Positions 1-9,632 of a stretch of DNA of 64,000 nt are shown piece by piece. Under the pieces are notes generated by a model. The model ran no database searches, had not been told where the DNA came from, and was given only the letters and a program-made list of their open reading frames with translations. Where the stretch lies: the NCBI RefSeq assembly GCF_963675165.1, contig NC_087389.1, forward strand, positions 3,284,830 through 3,348,829. The letters are read 5' to 3'. A program made the position numbers and the translations under genes. Every line of letters starts with the position of its first letter. The stretch's first letter is position 1. Source of the stretch: Halichondria panicea. Taxonomy: Eukaryota > Porifera > Demospongiae > Suberitida > Halichondriidae.

Positions 1-315
1 CCAGTATTATAAGGAACTATTATAAGGAACTGGTTGAAGTGGCTTGCCCCGGCCTGACTACTCATGTTGTGTTGCTGCAAGCTGATGAGTCATATCATAC
101 AGACAGTAGAATCTCTCTTAGCTCCAGACATCCAGTCTTGTGTTGCTAATAGTAGCTCACAAAACTATTTGAACTGCTTACAATCTCAAAGATAGCTTCA
201 GCGGGATGCAAAAGGCTTGCAAAGGCTATTTCCAAAGGTTGATTTTCTCTTAAATCATGTATTGGAAAAAAATCGGTTTGGAATGAGGTAGAAATTCAAT
301 CTTGTTACGTAATGG

Positions 316-440
316 TTCACGTGACAAGTACTTCTGCTCTAGACATTGCAAATGCAAGAACTCTGAAAACCGCTGTAGTACAGCGGTTTTCAGAGTTCTT
401 GATTTGCAATGTCTAGAGCGGAAGTACACTCTCACGTGAT
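316..440. repeat. Large near-perfect palindrome (about 62-bp arms)
   Basis: The two arms are reverse complements around a single central g at 378, with only a one-base indel and a few mismatches towards the outer ends. Both ends carry a CACGTGA-like motif. One arm recurs, diverged, at 14689-14730, so this is a dispersed inverted-repeat family (MITE-like) rather than a unique hairpin. Confidence 0.85.
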
Positions 441-656
441 ATTCTTGCGACATTAATTGCCACGTGGTACCTCAGCAGCGCAGAAGCAACTGCCTATAAA
501 TCTGCCTCCTATAAATCAAGTTGCTCGAGGTAGCCTATCTCTACCAGTTCAAGGGACTTTACCAATAAGAACGTCTGCTGCTGCTAATTCAGTTAATGTG
601 ACGAACGTTGCTACATGTAGTAGTGCAATACCAGGGACAGTGAAGGTGATTAATCC

Positions 657-927
657 TAAGACCACTCCAAGTGACACTCTGGTTTCTGGTCCTGAAGTTT
701 TTCTAATTGCATGCGGGCGGGCGGCTTTTCTCATTCAATTTCACCTTATGAATCTCATTATTTTGCAAATGAATATCATTATCACACTATTTTGTACCAC
801 ATGGACCATTCTGCGCATGCGTAGTAGAAATAATGAGATAGAAATCCAATTAATGAGATAGAAATCCAAGAATAAAATCTGATGCGGGCGGTGGACCAGA
901 AACCAGAGTATCACTTGGAGTGGCCTA
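657..927. mobile_element. Small inverted-repeat element (MITE), about 270 bp
   Basis: The stretch 658-692 is nearly the reverse complement of 893-926 (core ACCACTCCAAGTG...CTGGTTTCTGGTCC). TA dinucleotides lie next to both ends, consistent with a Tc1/mariner-like TA target. A short internal direct repeat (aatgagatagaaatcca, twice) lies near 828-869. An open frame runs across the left arm from 457 but matches nothing I know. A short 22-codon frame lies at 935-1000. Confidence 0.6.
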
Positions 928-1111
928 ATAAAAAATGTCTTCGCCTAGCCATAAGGTTAAATTCCAATCTGTGACAGCTATTCAGATGCAAAGCGGCTAG
1001 ACACAGGAATGATTCCAACTGCTGAGTCAGCAAGTATGTTTGAATCAAATGGGGCGCGGTCTCAGTTTGTGCTCTCCTAGCTAGCTTTCTTCAGTCCCTC
1101 ATCATTAGCAT

Positions 1112-1509
1112 CAGGGGCGTAGGGAGGGGGAGGGCTTTGGGGGCTGGAGCCCCCCCTTTCTCTGCAAAAACTACACTAAGAGCTCCACCTTCTCTGATGA
1201 GTCTTCAGCCTGGGAATTACTGGTATAGATTAGTGGCAGACAAACAGCATGTCCAAGAGCTAGCTATACTATACTAGTAACTTTGATTCTTTAGTGCAAC
1301 AGAACTAAGCTAGCTAGCTACGGCTAGCTAGCTAGCTTTAGCAGTATTATTAATTGAAGCAAGGTGTGGCTATTTCTTGCACATGCGCAATGAGTCATTA
1401 ATTAGGGGGTGTGGCTCCTGGTCACCGGAATTTTCGGCGCTCTGCGCCAAGTAGTTTCTGGCGCGAACAGCTCAGCCCCCCCTTCCTCAAATTCCTGCCT
1501 ACGCCCCTG
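1112..1509. mobile_element. MITE with CAGGGGCGTAGG terminal inverted repeats
   Basis: The left end CAGGGGCGTAGGGAGG and right end CCTGCCTACGCCCCTG are inverted copies. The flanks carry the same 5 bp, agcat (1107-1111 and 1510-1514), which looks like a target-site duplication. The CAGGG-type terminus recalls hAT non-autonomous elements, but hAT normally makes an 8-bp duplication, so the superfamily is uncertain. The interior holds a (gcta)n-rich stretch and no coding frame. Confidence 0.65.
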
Positions 1510-1514
1510 AGCAT

Positions 1515-2440
1515 GCACTCAAGGGCTTAACAAAATGATTAATGAAAAGGTGAGAACACTTACATATATTATAGGAACAGATTTATGTTAGATGCACATT
1601 GTCTTTTCCAAGCTTGCTGTATCTATGTGAACACACGACCTACATGTGTAAAAGCCGGTAAGCAGTAAGAATTTAACTCCTCATCATTATGGCACCTAGG
1701 GGGCTGAGGACGTGGGGCTTGCCATTGATAGAGTGCATTAATTATCAAAAGCGGTAACACTTGCTTACCAATGGTACCAATCCAAGCAAATATCGCACAT
1801 ATCGCACATAATCATGTTTAGCTTAGTCGTCACTCTTGGGCATGCTGCACACTGCCATTTTGTTCTTTTGTCACTAACTGTAAATATGTATCCATATACT
1901 GTAAAACCTTTTTCTTTGAATAATACTGCCTTTTTCCTTTAGTACCTTTAGTAGTTCCCATGCATCTTTTGAGAAATATCTTTGAATAGTAGATATATCT
2001 TCGTCTACAATACTGTCACACGTTTCTTTTAAGTGCTAAAATATCATTGCTGCAGAGCTGCAATACATCTGAATAGGGATATAGTGGTACAGTATATACC
2101 AGGTTATTACTCATGCTTTTGCTCAATATAATTATCATCAATCATCCAGTATAATTATATTGACCTGATATTGCCATGCAGAGGAGGTTCGACATGCGTG
2201 CACAAATCACTACAAGTGCTAGTGTATTGGCCTGGATGTTAATCAATGTCATACGCATGTTGGACCTCCTATGAATATTACCCAGGCATGCATAATACCA
2301 AGAGTATATGATAGAGAGAGAGTATCGAACGTAGGCATACTGTACATCAGATGTATGCGCTGTATCTGTCACAACCTTGGAATTTGCACACTGACCAATC
2401 CAAGTGTGGGATCTATCAACCCATTCAAGTGTGGGTGATG
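1515..2440. other. Intergenic, no gene recognised
   Basis: AT-rich sequence without convincing coding signal. At 2397-2481 three short copies of a motif like tccaagtgtggg(tgat) occur in both orientations, next to the 3' end of the USP gene, and could fold into a hairpin. Confidence 0.5.
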
Positions 2441-4237
2441 TCACCAACTTTCTTGATAGATTACATCACCCACACTTGGATTGCTTGTGGTTCCAGGGCT
2501 TACCAAAACAGTTGGGCCATTCTTCTCTGAAAGAGTCCTCATGTGCTCTGTATGCTTATGCAAAACTGTAGAGAATAAAACTGTCGAAACTCACCGTTTT
2601 GTGTAGGAAGGGTGCTCCGTGTGTCATTGTATACATTGCTCACACCATTTTTGGTGTGCAAATATTTCATAACACTTGCAACATTTTGCAAGGATGTGGC
2701 AAGTGCAATAGGCACACCATTACAATTAGCCTGAACAATTTCATCACAGAGCTCGCACTGTGTCTTTTCAAGTTTTAATGATTCATCCTAATTATAATGT
2801 ATAATGCTTTTGATCACAGTACAAAGCATGCATACCTCTTCTGTTGTTGATAGGCTACATAATGTAAGGCTTCTCCATCAACACATCTCTTAGAGATATT
2901 GGACGCACCTATATAGTTATAATAGTGTATTACAATGCGGGTGCTGTGTGTATTCGAATCACCTTTGCATCACTCAGCCTATACCAAGTAGCATTTCTTT
3001 TTACACATGTGTAGTAGTGACCAGAATGTGGACTGTCACCTTCATGTACAATGAACGCCATCAAGGTGTACTGTTTTCCAATGCGTAATGTACCCATTTC
3101 AGTTTCCACCATAACCAATTAAGTCAATAATTAATTACCGGATTTTGTGGTGAATAGCACATATTAAGGTTAAGGAGCTCTTGATATACAAATTTCGTGT
3201 TGTTCTTTGTGTAACCAGAAAGGTTTTGAGCAAATCTATAGGTATATGTAACATGAACAAACTCTCAATTAATATTATAATCATTATGTATACCTCCTCA
3301 TATGCAGTACTAAAACCTGGGATGTCTCACCCAAACCACTCTGTTGACAAGCATCCCTTGAAGCACAACAGCTGTGAGCATTAAATATAAGTGCGTATCA
3401 TAAATTTCAAAAAGCTTTTACATACCTATTACAGTAATATTGGTTGCGTCCATGTAACTGTGTTTTTTGAAAACTGAATTTGCTTAACAGCGTAATTATA
3501 TAATATAGGATCAATAGGAGTCACCTACTTTCATTTCAACTTGAATGTTAGTGGAATTGGTAATGGTAGTTGATGCTTGCTTACATTCATTACATTGCAC
3601 TGCATTGCATGTTGCAAGAGCATAATTATAATACGGACATTGTCTTACATACCTGATGACCACATTGTATTCATCATTGTATTATCAAGCATTGAAGGTG
3701 ATGAGCTATATACAAAATGAAAACATGCACAAAAAGTTTTTAACATCAACACCCACTCTTTTCTTATTTTGAGGTCATAATTGATGTGGTCAAACATCCC
3801 CAGCAAAAACTCATGGGCATCTTCTTGCTGATTTGGTCTCCAGCGAATTAACAACCCTTTCATTCAGAAATTAGGTGAGAGGTATACGTACTTATGTCTA
3901 GAACGTTTATCTGATCTTACTTTTCATATTAGAATATACAGCTGATGGACACACGACAGAGTTTTGCTGACATTCGTTATAGAGACTTTTCAAAGCACAC
4001 ACCATACAAAACTGCCCAATTTCATGACAATGCTCTGATTGAGTAAAAGTGTACATTTATTTTAGTGTGCAATGACTGGGTGAGATGTTTGCAATTTCTT
4101 TTATTTTCTCACCATCATTTGGATCACTAATTATTTTCCATAAACCAGGGGTATATATAGAATACACTCTGTATCACAGAGTTTGCGAAACAGGTGTTTC
4201 CCATGTTCTGCAGCCCTCCTATAGAGCTGGAAGCCAT
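2441..4237 (-). CDS. Ubiquitin carboxyl-terminal hydrolase (USP family), 12 exons, two apparent frameshifts
   Basis: This encodes a cysteine protease that removes ubiquitin from proteins. Exons read on the minus strand are 4237-4113, 4034-3921, 3856-3757, 3705-3653, 3599-3529, 3457-3426, 3371-3294, 3235-3139, 3070-2963, 2908-2836, 2787-2595 and 2547-2441. All introns are GT-AG and phases agree. Exon 1 carries the Cys box (GNTCF; Cys codon 4191-4193), exon 2 a HCHEIGQFCMVC segment, exon 3 QQEDAHEFL, exons 5-7 a C-x2-C pair of the zinc ribbon, exon 8 near LVLHMRRFA, and exon 9 the His box (SPHSGHYY) with its WYRLSDAKV segment. Exon 1 changes frame within the four-g run 4148-4151 (plus strand). 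Exon 10 hits a stop where the family continues, and removing one base would also restore the phase into exon 11. The layout most resembles USP17/36/42-type catalytic cores, about 380 aa. The start is the ATG at 4237, though 4262 is also in frame. It is either a young pseudogene or an active gene with assembly indels. Confidence 0.85.
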
Positions 4238-4285
4238 GATTAGTGATCTTTTTACCACCATGTGGTTCAGGACTACTAAATGAGG

Positions 4286-4724
4286 GAGGCCATAACCTCA
4301 AAAAGGGCTGAATCAGCAGTTGGAATCATTCCTGCCCTTCCTCTTAAGATAAAGCTTATTGAAGAATTCGGGTGCCAAACCAACTGGTGGATTTCTGGCA
4401 GCCAGCAGTCCAAAACTTGGGTTGTAACTAATGATGTACAAGAAGTACCCCACTGGTGGAACTGTATCGCTTTGGTGTGATGGAAGGTCTACAGTTACAT
4501 CTAAACGGGGAAGCACATATCGGCAAGGGAAAGAGGAAGAAGTGGAAAAAACATTTATAGAATTACGCGACCCTAGGCTGCGTTTATGGATAACCACAGG
4601 GATTCACAACGGCATTTCAAGGAAGTACCCTAAGCGTGCTCGTAGAGAGAGCTTGTCCTTTGCTGATTATAAAAGGCCGAAACGAAAACCAATCTCCAGC
4701 TTCAACTTCGGATGGAATTCTTAG
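4286..4724 (+). pseudogene. Fragment of an uncharacterised repetitive protein family
   Basis: An open frame from 4431 to 4724 (97 aa) contains YPTGGTVSLWCDG, then GKEEEVEKTFIELRD, then a basic tail rich in KRPKR. I associate the GKEEEVEKTF-ELRD pattern with a repetitive sponge protein family of unknown function, and here the family's later part seems replaced by unrelated sequence. The neighbouring 4308-4336 is an inverted copy of 1004-1032, which supports repeat origin. No start or promoter is evident. It could also be chance open frame. Confidence 0.35.
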
Positions 4725-4827
4725 TACAGAGGAACTAATTCTAATTATTGGATCTATTCGGAAACTGTATGTTACTGTTTGTTATTATATTTATGGCAAA
4801 CTGTGAAAAATTAATGTGTTTACAAAG

Positions 4828-5582
4828 TCAATTGATGTTGTATATACCTGGATGTTCAATCCAGCCACGACAATCTTCTGGGCTAGTAAGTATGAGTGTT
4901 TCTACATCACTACTACTGTCAAGCTGGCTTTTACGGCCAGACTTCACCTTCTTGGTCAGGAGTGAACAGAACAACAGAATCCCGTACAAAGTCATAAAAC
5001 GTGTCACCATTACTGGTACCTTTGACAGTTTTGACGTCTTGAAGGGAAATGCAGCCAATATCCTCTCTCAAGAACCATCAGCAAAGAATGGTTCACTGCT
5101 GGTCGTCCTCGCAAACTGTATCCATATTTTCTCATTGTGTTACGTCTATCGGCCCCAGTCTCATCAACAAATACAACTGATACACAAATACAACTGATAC
5201 ATGATACATCATATTTGTACTGCTCTCTTAAGAATGCGGAGTCTTTGACGAGTGAAACCACTTTGGTAAATAAATTTACAGAGCTCACCAAGAGCAACTC
5301 TTCAATCTTTTTCTGCAGAAAAATGCCTGGACTTTGAATCACAGAATTCAATATGAGTAGCTGGCAAGGCTTTCTTGATGCTCTGTCTTTGGGATAGGTG
5401 CGCTTTGTTACTGAACCAGTAGCATGAAACAGAACCATTGTTCGGGAAACAGTTGATGTAGCAACTTCTCTGTTTAAAAGGCCCAAAGCTTCCCTTTGCC
5501 ACACCATCCTCCATCTCAGATCCTCACTGTATGCACTTATTCTGTTACTTGACTCAGGTATATTAAGGACTGGGACCTTCAA
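4828..5582 (-). pseudogene. Decayed IS630/Tc1-like DDE transposase
   Basis: The minus-strand frame from ATG 5582 shows the helix-turn-helix part (AYSEDLRWRMVWQREALGL, then STVSRT and GSVTKRTYPKDRASRK). It continues to the first catalytic Asp region VFVDETGADRRNT and GYSLRGRPAVNHS, typical of IS630-type transposases widespread in sponges. The frame then shifts near 5085: the continuing homology (ISLQDVKTV, NGDTFYDFV) is in another frame. After that comes an internal deletion removing the second Asp/Glu block. The end of the protein reappears at about 4890-4828 (SPEDCRGWIEHPGIYN). It is inactive as it stands. Its 5' flank is the left arm of the foldback structure at 5571-9427. Confidence 0.8.
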
Positions 5583-5721
5583 TTATTGCTGAATCAGCTA
5601 AAACGCAGCCACGCCCACGATTTTTAATATGTTTTGTGTGTAAAAATTCTGGATAGCTACTTGTCTTTTTTAGTTCTAAAAAGGGTGTTCTAAACCTTCC
5701 TTTTAGCTCTTAATTCTTAGT

Positions 5722-5919
5722 GTAGTAGGTAGTTCAAAGGCTTAAGCAGACATATCTGCTGGGAGGGAGCCACTTCTTTGGCCAAAGGTGAAAAACTTAG
5801 TCTTACAGCTGACAATAAGTGACATTTATATTTTTATAGGCTAATAACTTACTCTAAATAGAACATGATGCTCCCTCCCAGCGGAAATGTCTGCTTAAGC
5901 CTTTAAACTACCTACTACT
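5722..5919. mobile_element. MITE inserted in the left foldback arm
   Basis: The ends 5722-5772 and 5869-5919 are inverted copies of about 48 bp (GTAGTAGGTAGTT...GGGAGGGAGC). The right foldback arm lacks this segment: there the flanks (ccttttagct and tatggcgc) are nearly joined around 9303-9316. The insertion therefore postdates the duplication of the arm. Confidence 0.7.
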
Positions 5920-5940
5920 ATGGCGCTATATTAGTGCCAT

Positions 5941-6172
5941 AATTCAAGGGGGGTATACTTTTTTGCATTAGGGGGTATACTTTTTCATTAGGGGGTATAC
6001 TTTTTTTCATTAGGGCATACTCTTTTCATTATAGGGGGTATACTTTTTCATTAGGGTATACTCTTTTCATTAGGGGGTACACTTCTTCATTAGGGTATAC
6101 TCTTTTTCATTAGGGGGTACACTTTTTCATTAGGGTGTACTCTTTTCATAAGGGGGTACAATTTTTTTCATG
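5941..6172. repeat. Minisatellite in the left arm (about 18-21-bp unit)
   Basis: About ten degenerate tandem copies of a unit like GGGGGTATACTTTTTCATTA. The inverse array is in the right arm. Confidence 0.9.
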
Positions 6173-6475
6173 AGAGCAGTATAGGAGAACATTATTCAGT
6201 ATACTTTTCACTGGAGCCCTTTATTTTTATGGGCTCCTGATAACCATTTCCAGAAGACGTTTGACTTATTGATCGACCTTTGACCTGAACACAGAAGAAA
6301 TTCAGAGGAGGCTGGAACCACTTGAAGGGTCACTAAATAGGATTTTCTTCAAACTTCTCTTTCAGACTACTTCAATTTAGTTACCCGAGGCCGTGCAGCG
6401 GGTATAGTAGTCGTTACCCGAGGCCATGCCGCGGCCAGCGGGTATAGTAGTCTGTTGGTTTGTTTGTCTGTTTGT

Positions 6476-8216
6476 TTGTTTGTCACGAGAATCTCTACTC
6501 ACCATAGCGCTGTTTGCAGCCTTCACACAACAATATCTTGATTTAAATAGTGGCAGATTTTGATGTTAAAGTTTCTTTGTCTACCCGTTGGCAGCTGCTA
6601 ACTACACGCGGCCTTTATTCGAGATACCCTATTTACATTGTGATTTTTCCACATGGGTTACTTACAGCTGAAGTGATCCTGTACCAGGAACAATGGAACA
6701 GGGTCACTAAGTAGAAAGCTAGAATTATCTACCTCTGCTGACTACGTATTTGCAGCTGAAGTGATCCTGTACCAGGAACAATAAAAGCTAAATTGTGACT
6801 GGTTGCTGGATCCTATATACTCCAGCCTGGCAGGACTCTAAGACTCCAGGCTTCTTTGCTGTGATCCCAGTCCACAGTGCATGTCTCATGTGACATGTAC
6901 CACTCAATGTTGCCATGCCTCCAGTGTTTAGCTATTGAGTTGCTGTGCTGGCTACATGTAGCCTACATGCACTGCATTATCTTTATTATCATGTTATCAT
7001 GTCACCAGCCGAGGGTTTGCACTTTCACTTTAGTGCTCTAGTTTGTCGTTTGTCACGAGAATCTCTACTCACCTGGATGCCATAGCGCTGCGTTTGCAGC
7101 ATGGATAGCCTTCACACAACAGTATCTTGATTTAAATAGTGGCACATTTTGCTGTTAAAGTTTCTTTGTCGAATAAAAGCGAGCAAAAGCTACCGTTGGC
7201 AGCTGCTAACTACACGCGGCCTTTATTCGAGATACCCAATTTACATTGTGATTTTTCCACATGGGTTACTTACAGCTGAAGTGATCCTGTACCAGGAACA
7301 GTGGAACAGGGTCACTAAGTCTAAGAAGAAAGCTACCTCTGCTGACTACATATTTGAAGTGATCCTGTACCAGGAGCTAAAATTGTGACTGGTGGCTGGA
7401 TCCTATATACTCCAGCCTAGCAGGACTCTCTACTAAGCCTAAGACTCCAGGCTTCTTTGCTGTGATCCCAGTCCACAGTGCATGTCTCATGTGACACTCA
7501 ATGTTTCAGCATGCCATGCCTCCAGTAGCTATTGAGTTGCTGTGCTGGTCATACACTGCATTATCTTTATTATCATGTCACCAGCCGAGGGTTTGCACTT
7601 CAGTGCTCTGTTTGTCTGTTTGTTTGTTTGTTACGAGAATCTCTACTCACCTAGATGCCATAGCGCTGCGTTTGCAGCATAGATAGCCTTCACACAACAA
7701 TATCTTGCTTTAAATAGTGGCAGATTTTGATGTTAAAGTTTCTTTGTCGATTAAAAGCGAGCAAAAGCTAAACTTTCCTGTTGGCAGCTGCTAACTACAC
7801 GCGGCCTTTATTCGAGATACCCTATGTTACATCGTGATTTTTCCACATGGGTTACTTACAGCTGAAGTGAATGGAACAGGGTCACTAAAGTAGAAAGCTA
7901 GAATTGTCTACCTCTGCTGACTACGTATTTGCAGCTGAAGTGATCCTGTACCAAGAACAATAGAATAGAAAAATTGTGACTGGTTGCTGGATCCTATTGG
8001 ATCCTATATACTCCAGCCTGGCAGGACTCTCTAAGCCTAAGCTTCTTTGCTGTGATCCCAGTCCACAGTGCATGTCATGTATATACCACTCAATGTTTCA
8101 GCATGCCATGCCTCCAGTGTTTAGCTATTGAGTTGCTGTGCTGGTCATACATGCTACATGCTATCTTTATTATCATGTCACCAGCCGAGGGTTTGCACTT
8201 TAATGCTCTAGTTTTA
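6476..8216. repeat. Three tandem copies of a roughly 575-bp unit
   Basis: Each copy starts near CACGAGAATCTCTACTCACC (6483, 7053, and 7632 with one change). Each passes through gcggcctttattcgagata and gatcctgtaccaggaac, then ends with gtttgcacttTagtgctct. Spacing is 570 and 579 bp. A diverged partial copy lies alone at 39984-40232. Short open frames inside are not shared between copies, so I see no gene. Confidence 0.85.
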
Positions 8217-8757
8217 GTGTCTGTAAGTTTTAAAACGTTATTATACAGGGGGGGGGATCAATTTTTATTTTGCCAATTTTGTTCAAAACGATCAAAAGTC
8301 AGCGGCTTGTTCACAGAATTAAAGTGTGTTTATAACTGCATGGAACAAAGCATATTTTTCAGCTCTCAATGCAGTGAAGTAGTAGCAGCACCATGAAACG
8401 TTTGTCCGAAGTCCAGAAAGTTTGCGTACCTCTCCTGCTCTTACTGTACATGATCTATTAAAGTGTATCTGGTGACATCAAGAGCACAGTAACTACAAAC
8501 TCTTTACTGGTGCACACACCCCTTTTGCTCATTACACGGCCCTTTTTAGCAGCTCGCCTCATCCAACGGAAGTGCTGGGCGTTGCCTATCCTATGGTCAA
8601 AGCCAGTTGTGCGTTTCCCTCGAGAACAAGCCGCTCACGATATTGAGGCTAGTACAAGAGCTGACTTTTTATCCTATCTCTACAAAATTGGCGAAATAAA
8701 ATTGATCCCCCCCTGTATTAAAACTTACAGAAACTTACAGACACTAAAACTAGACTT
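8216..8757. repeat. Inner inverted pair with an unassigned open frame
   Basis: 8216-8290 (with a ggggggggatcaattttta core) and 8690-8757 are inverted copies. The 400 bp between them hold an 84-codon plus-strand frame (8510-8764) with no family I recognise. It runs into the second arm and is probably not a gene. Confidence 0.5.
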
Positions 8758-9000
8758 GAAGTAGTCTGAAAGAGAAGTTTGAAGAAATCCTATTTAGTGA
8801 CCTTAATTAATTAACTGACTAAGGTCAAGTGGTTCCAGCCTCCTCTGAATTTCTTGTGTTCAGGTCAAAGGTCGATCAATAAGTCAAATGCCTTCTGGAA
8901 ATGGTCATCGATTTATCAGGAGCCCATAAATAAGGGCTCCAGTGAATTTTGAAAAGTATACTGAATAATGTTCTCTGTTCTCCTATACTGCTCTCATGAA

Positions 9001-9285
9001 AAAAAATTATACCCTAGAAAAAAATGTACCTCCTAATGAAAAGAGAGTACACCCTAATGAAAAAGTGTACCCCCTAATGAAAAGTGTACACCCTAATGAA
9101 AAAGTGTACCCCCTAATGAAAAGAGTATACCCTAATGAGAAAAAGTATACCCCCTAATAAAAAAGTATACGTATACCCCAATAAAAAAAAGTATACCCCC
9201 AAATGAAAACCCCTAATAAAAAAAAGTATACCCCCTAATGAAAAAGTATACCAAAAAAGTATACCCCCCCCTTGAATTATGGCAC
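9001..9285. repeat. Minisatellite in the right arm, inverse of the left array
   Basis: Tandem degenerate copies of a unit like CCCCCTAATGAAAAAGTATA, the reverse complement of the array at 5941-6172. Confidence 0.9.
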
Positions 9286-9480
9286 TAATATAGCGCCATA
9301 TACTAGCTAAAAGGAAGGTTTAGAACACCAACGATAAGTAGCTATCCAGAATTTTTACACACAAAACATATTAAAAGTCGTGGGCGTGGCTGCGTTTTAG
9401 CTGATTCAGCAATAATTGAAGGTCCCAATCCTGAGTAGGCGCCGCCATCATTCAAATTTACCGCTCAAATTTACCGCGCT

Positions 9481-9632
9481 TAAATAATAAGGGATAACCC
9501 TATTTGATCAGTTGTTAGAACTCCAATGTTTATAGATATATGAAAGAAATCAATGATACGCACAACTGATTAAATATGGAAATGATCACCATTAAATATG
9601 TGATTAACTAGTTTGTAAGTCAATGTTCTCTA
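9481..9632 (-). repeat. 3' LTR of the gypsy element
   Basis: 152 bp, identical to 14462-14613. It begins and ends at a shared 5-bp target duplication. Confidence 0.93.

Larger units (their letters stand above)
5571..9427. mobile_element. Foldback structure: long inverted arms around a triplicated unit
   Basis: The sequence 5571-6374 and its reverse complement at 8757-9427 share blocks along their whole length: an outer block (ggaccttcaattattgctg... to the ctggatagcta region), a tggcgctatattagtgccat block, a minisatellite, and an inner block (agcagtataggagaac... to the cttctctttcagactac region). Between the arms lie three direct copies of a roughly 575-bp unit (about 6483, 7053 and 7632) and a smaller inverted pair (about 8216-8290 and 8690-8757). 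The outer ends of both arms match the 5' end of the adjoining transposase gene. No intact protein lies inside. It resembles foldback or large-TIR DNA elements. Confidence 0.75.

Noticed and set aside
457-861. 134-codon plus-strand open frame near the left edge
   Set aside because: It runs through the arm of an inverted-repeat element and ends in low-complexity sequence. A minus-strand frame is also open there. Not supported as a gene.
5941-6172. Regularly spaced short repeats that could suggest a CRISPR-like array
   Set aside because: The units are directly tandem with no unique spacers, and an inverse array lies in the other arm. This is a minisatellite in a eukaryotic genome.
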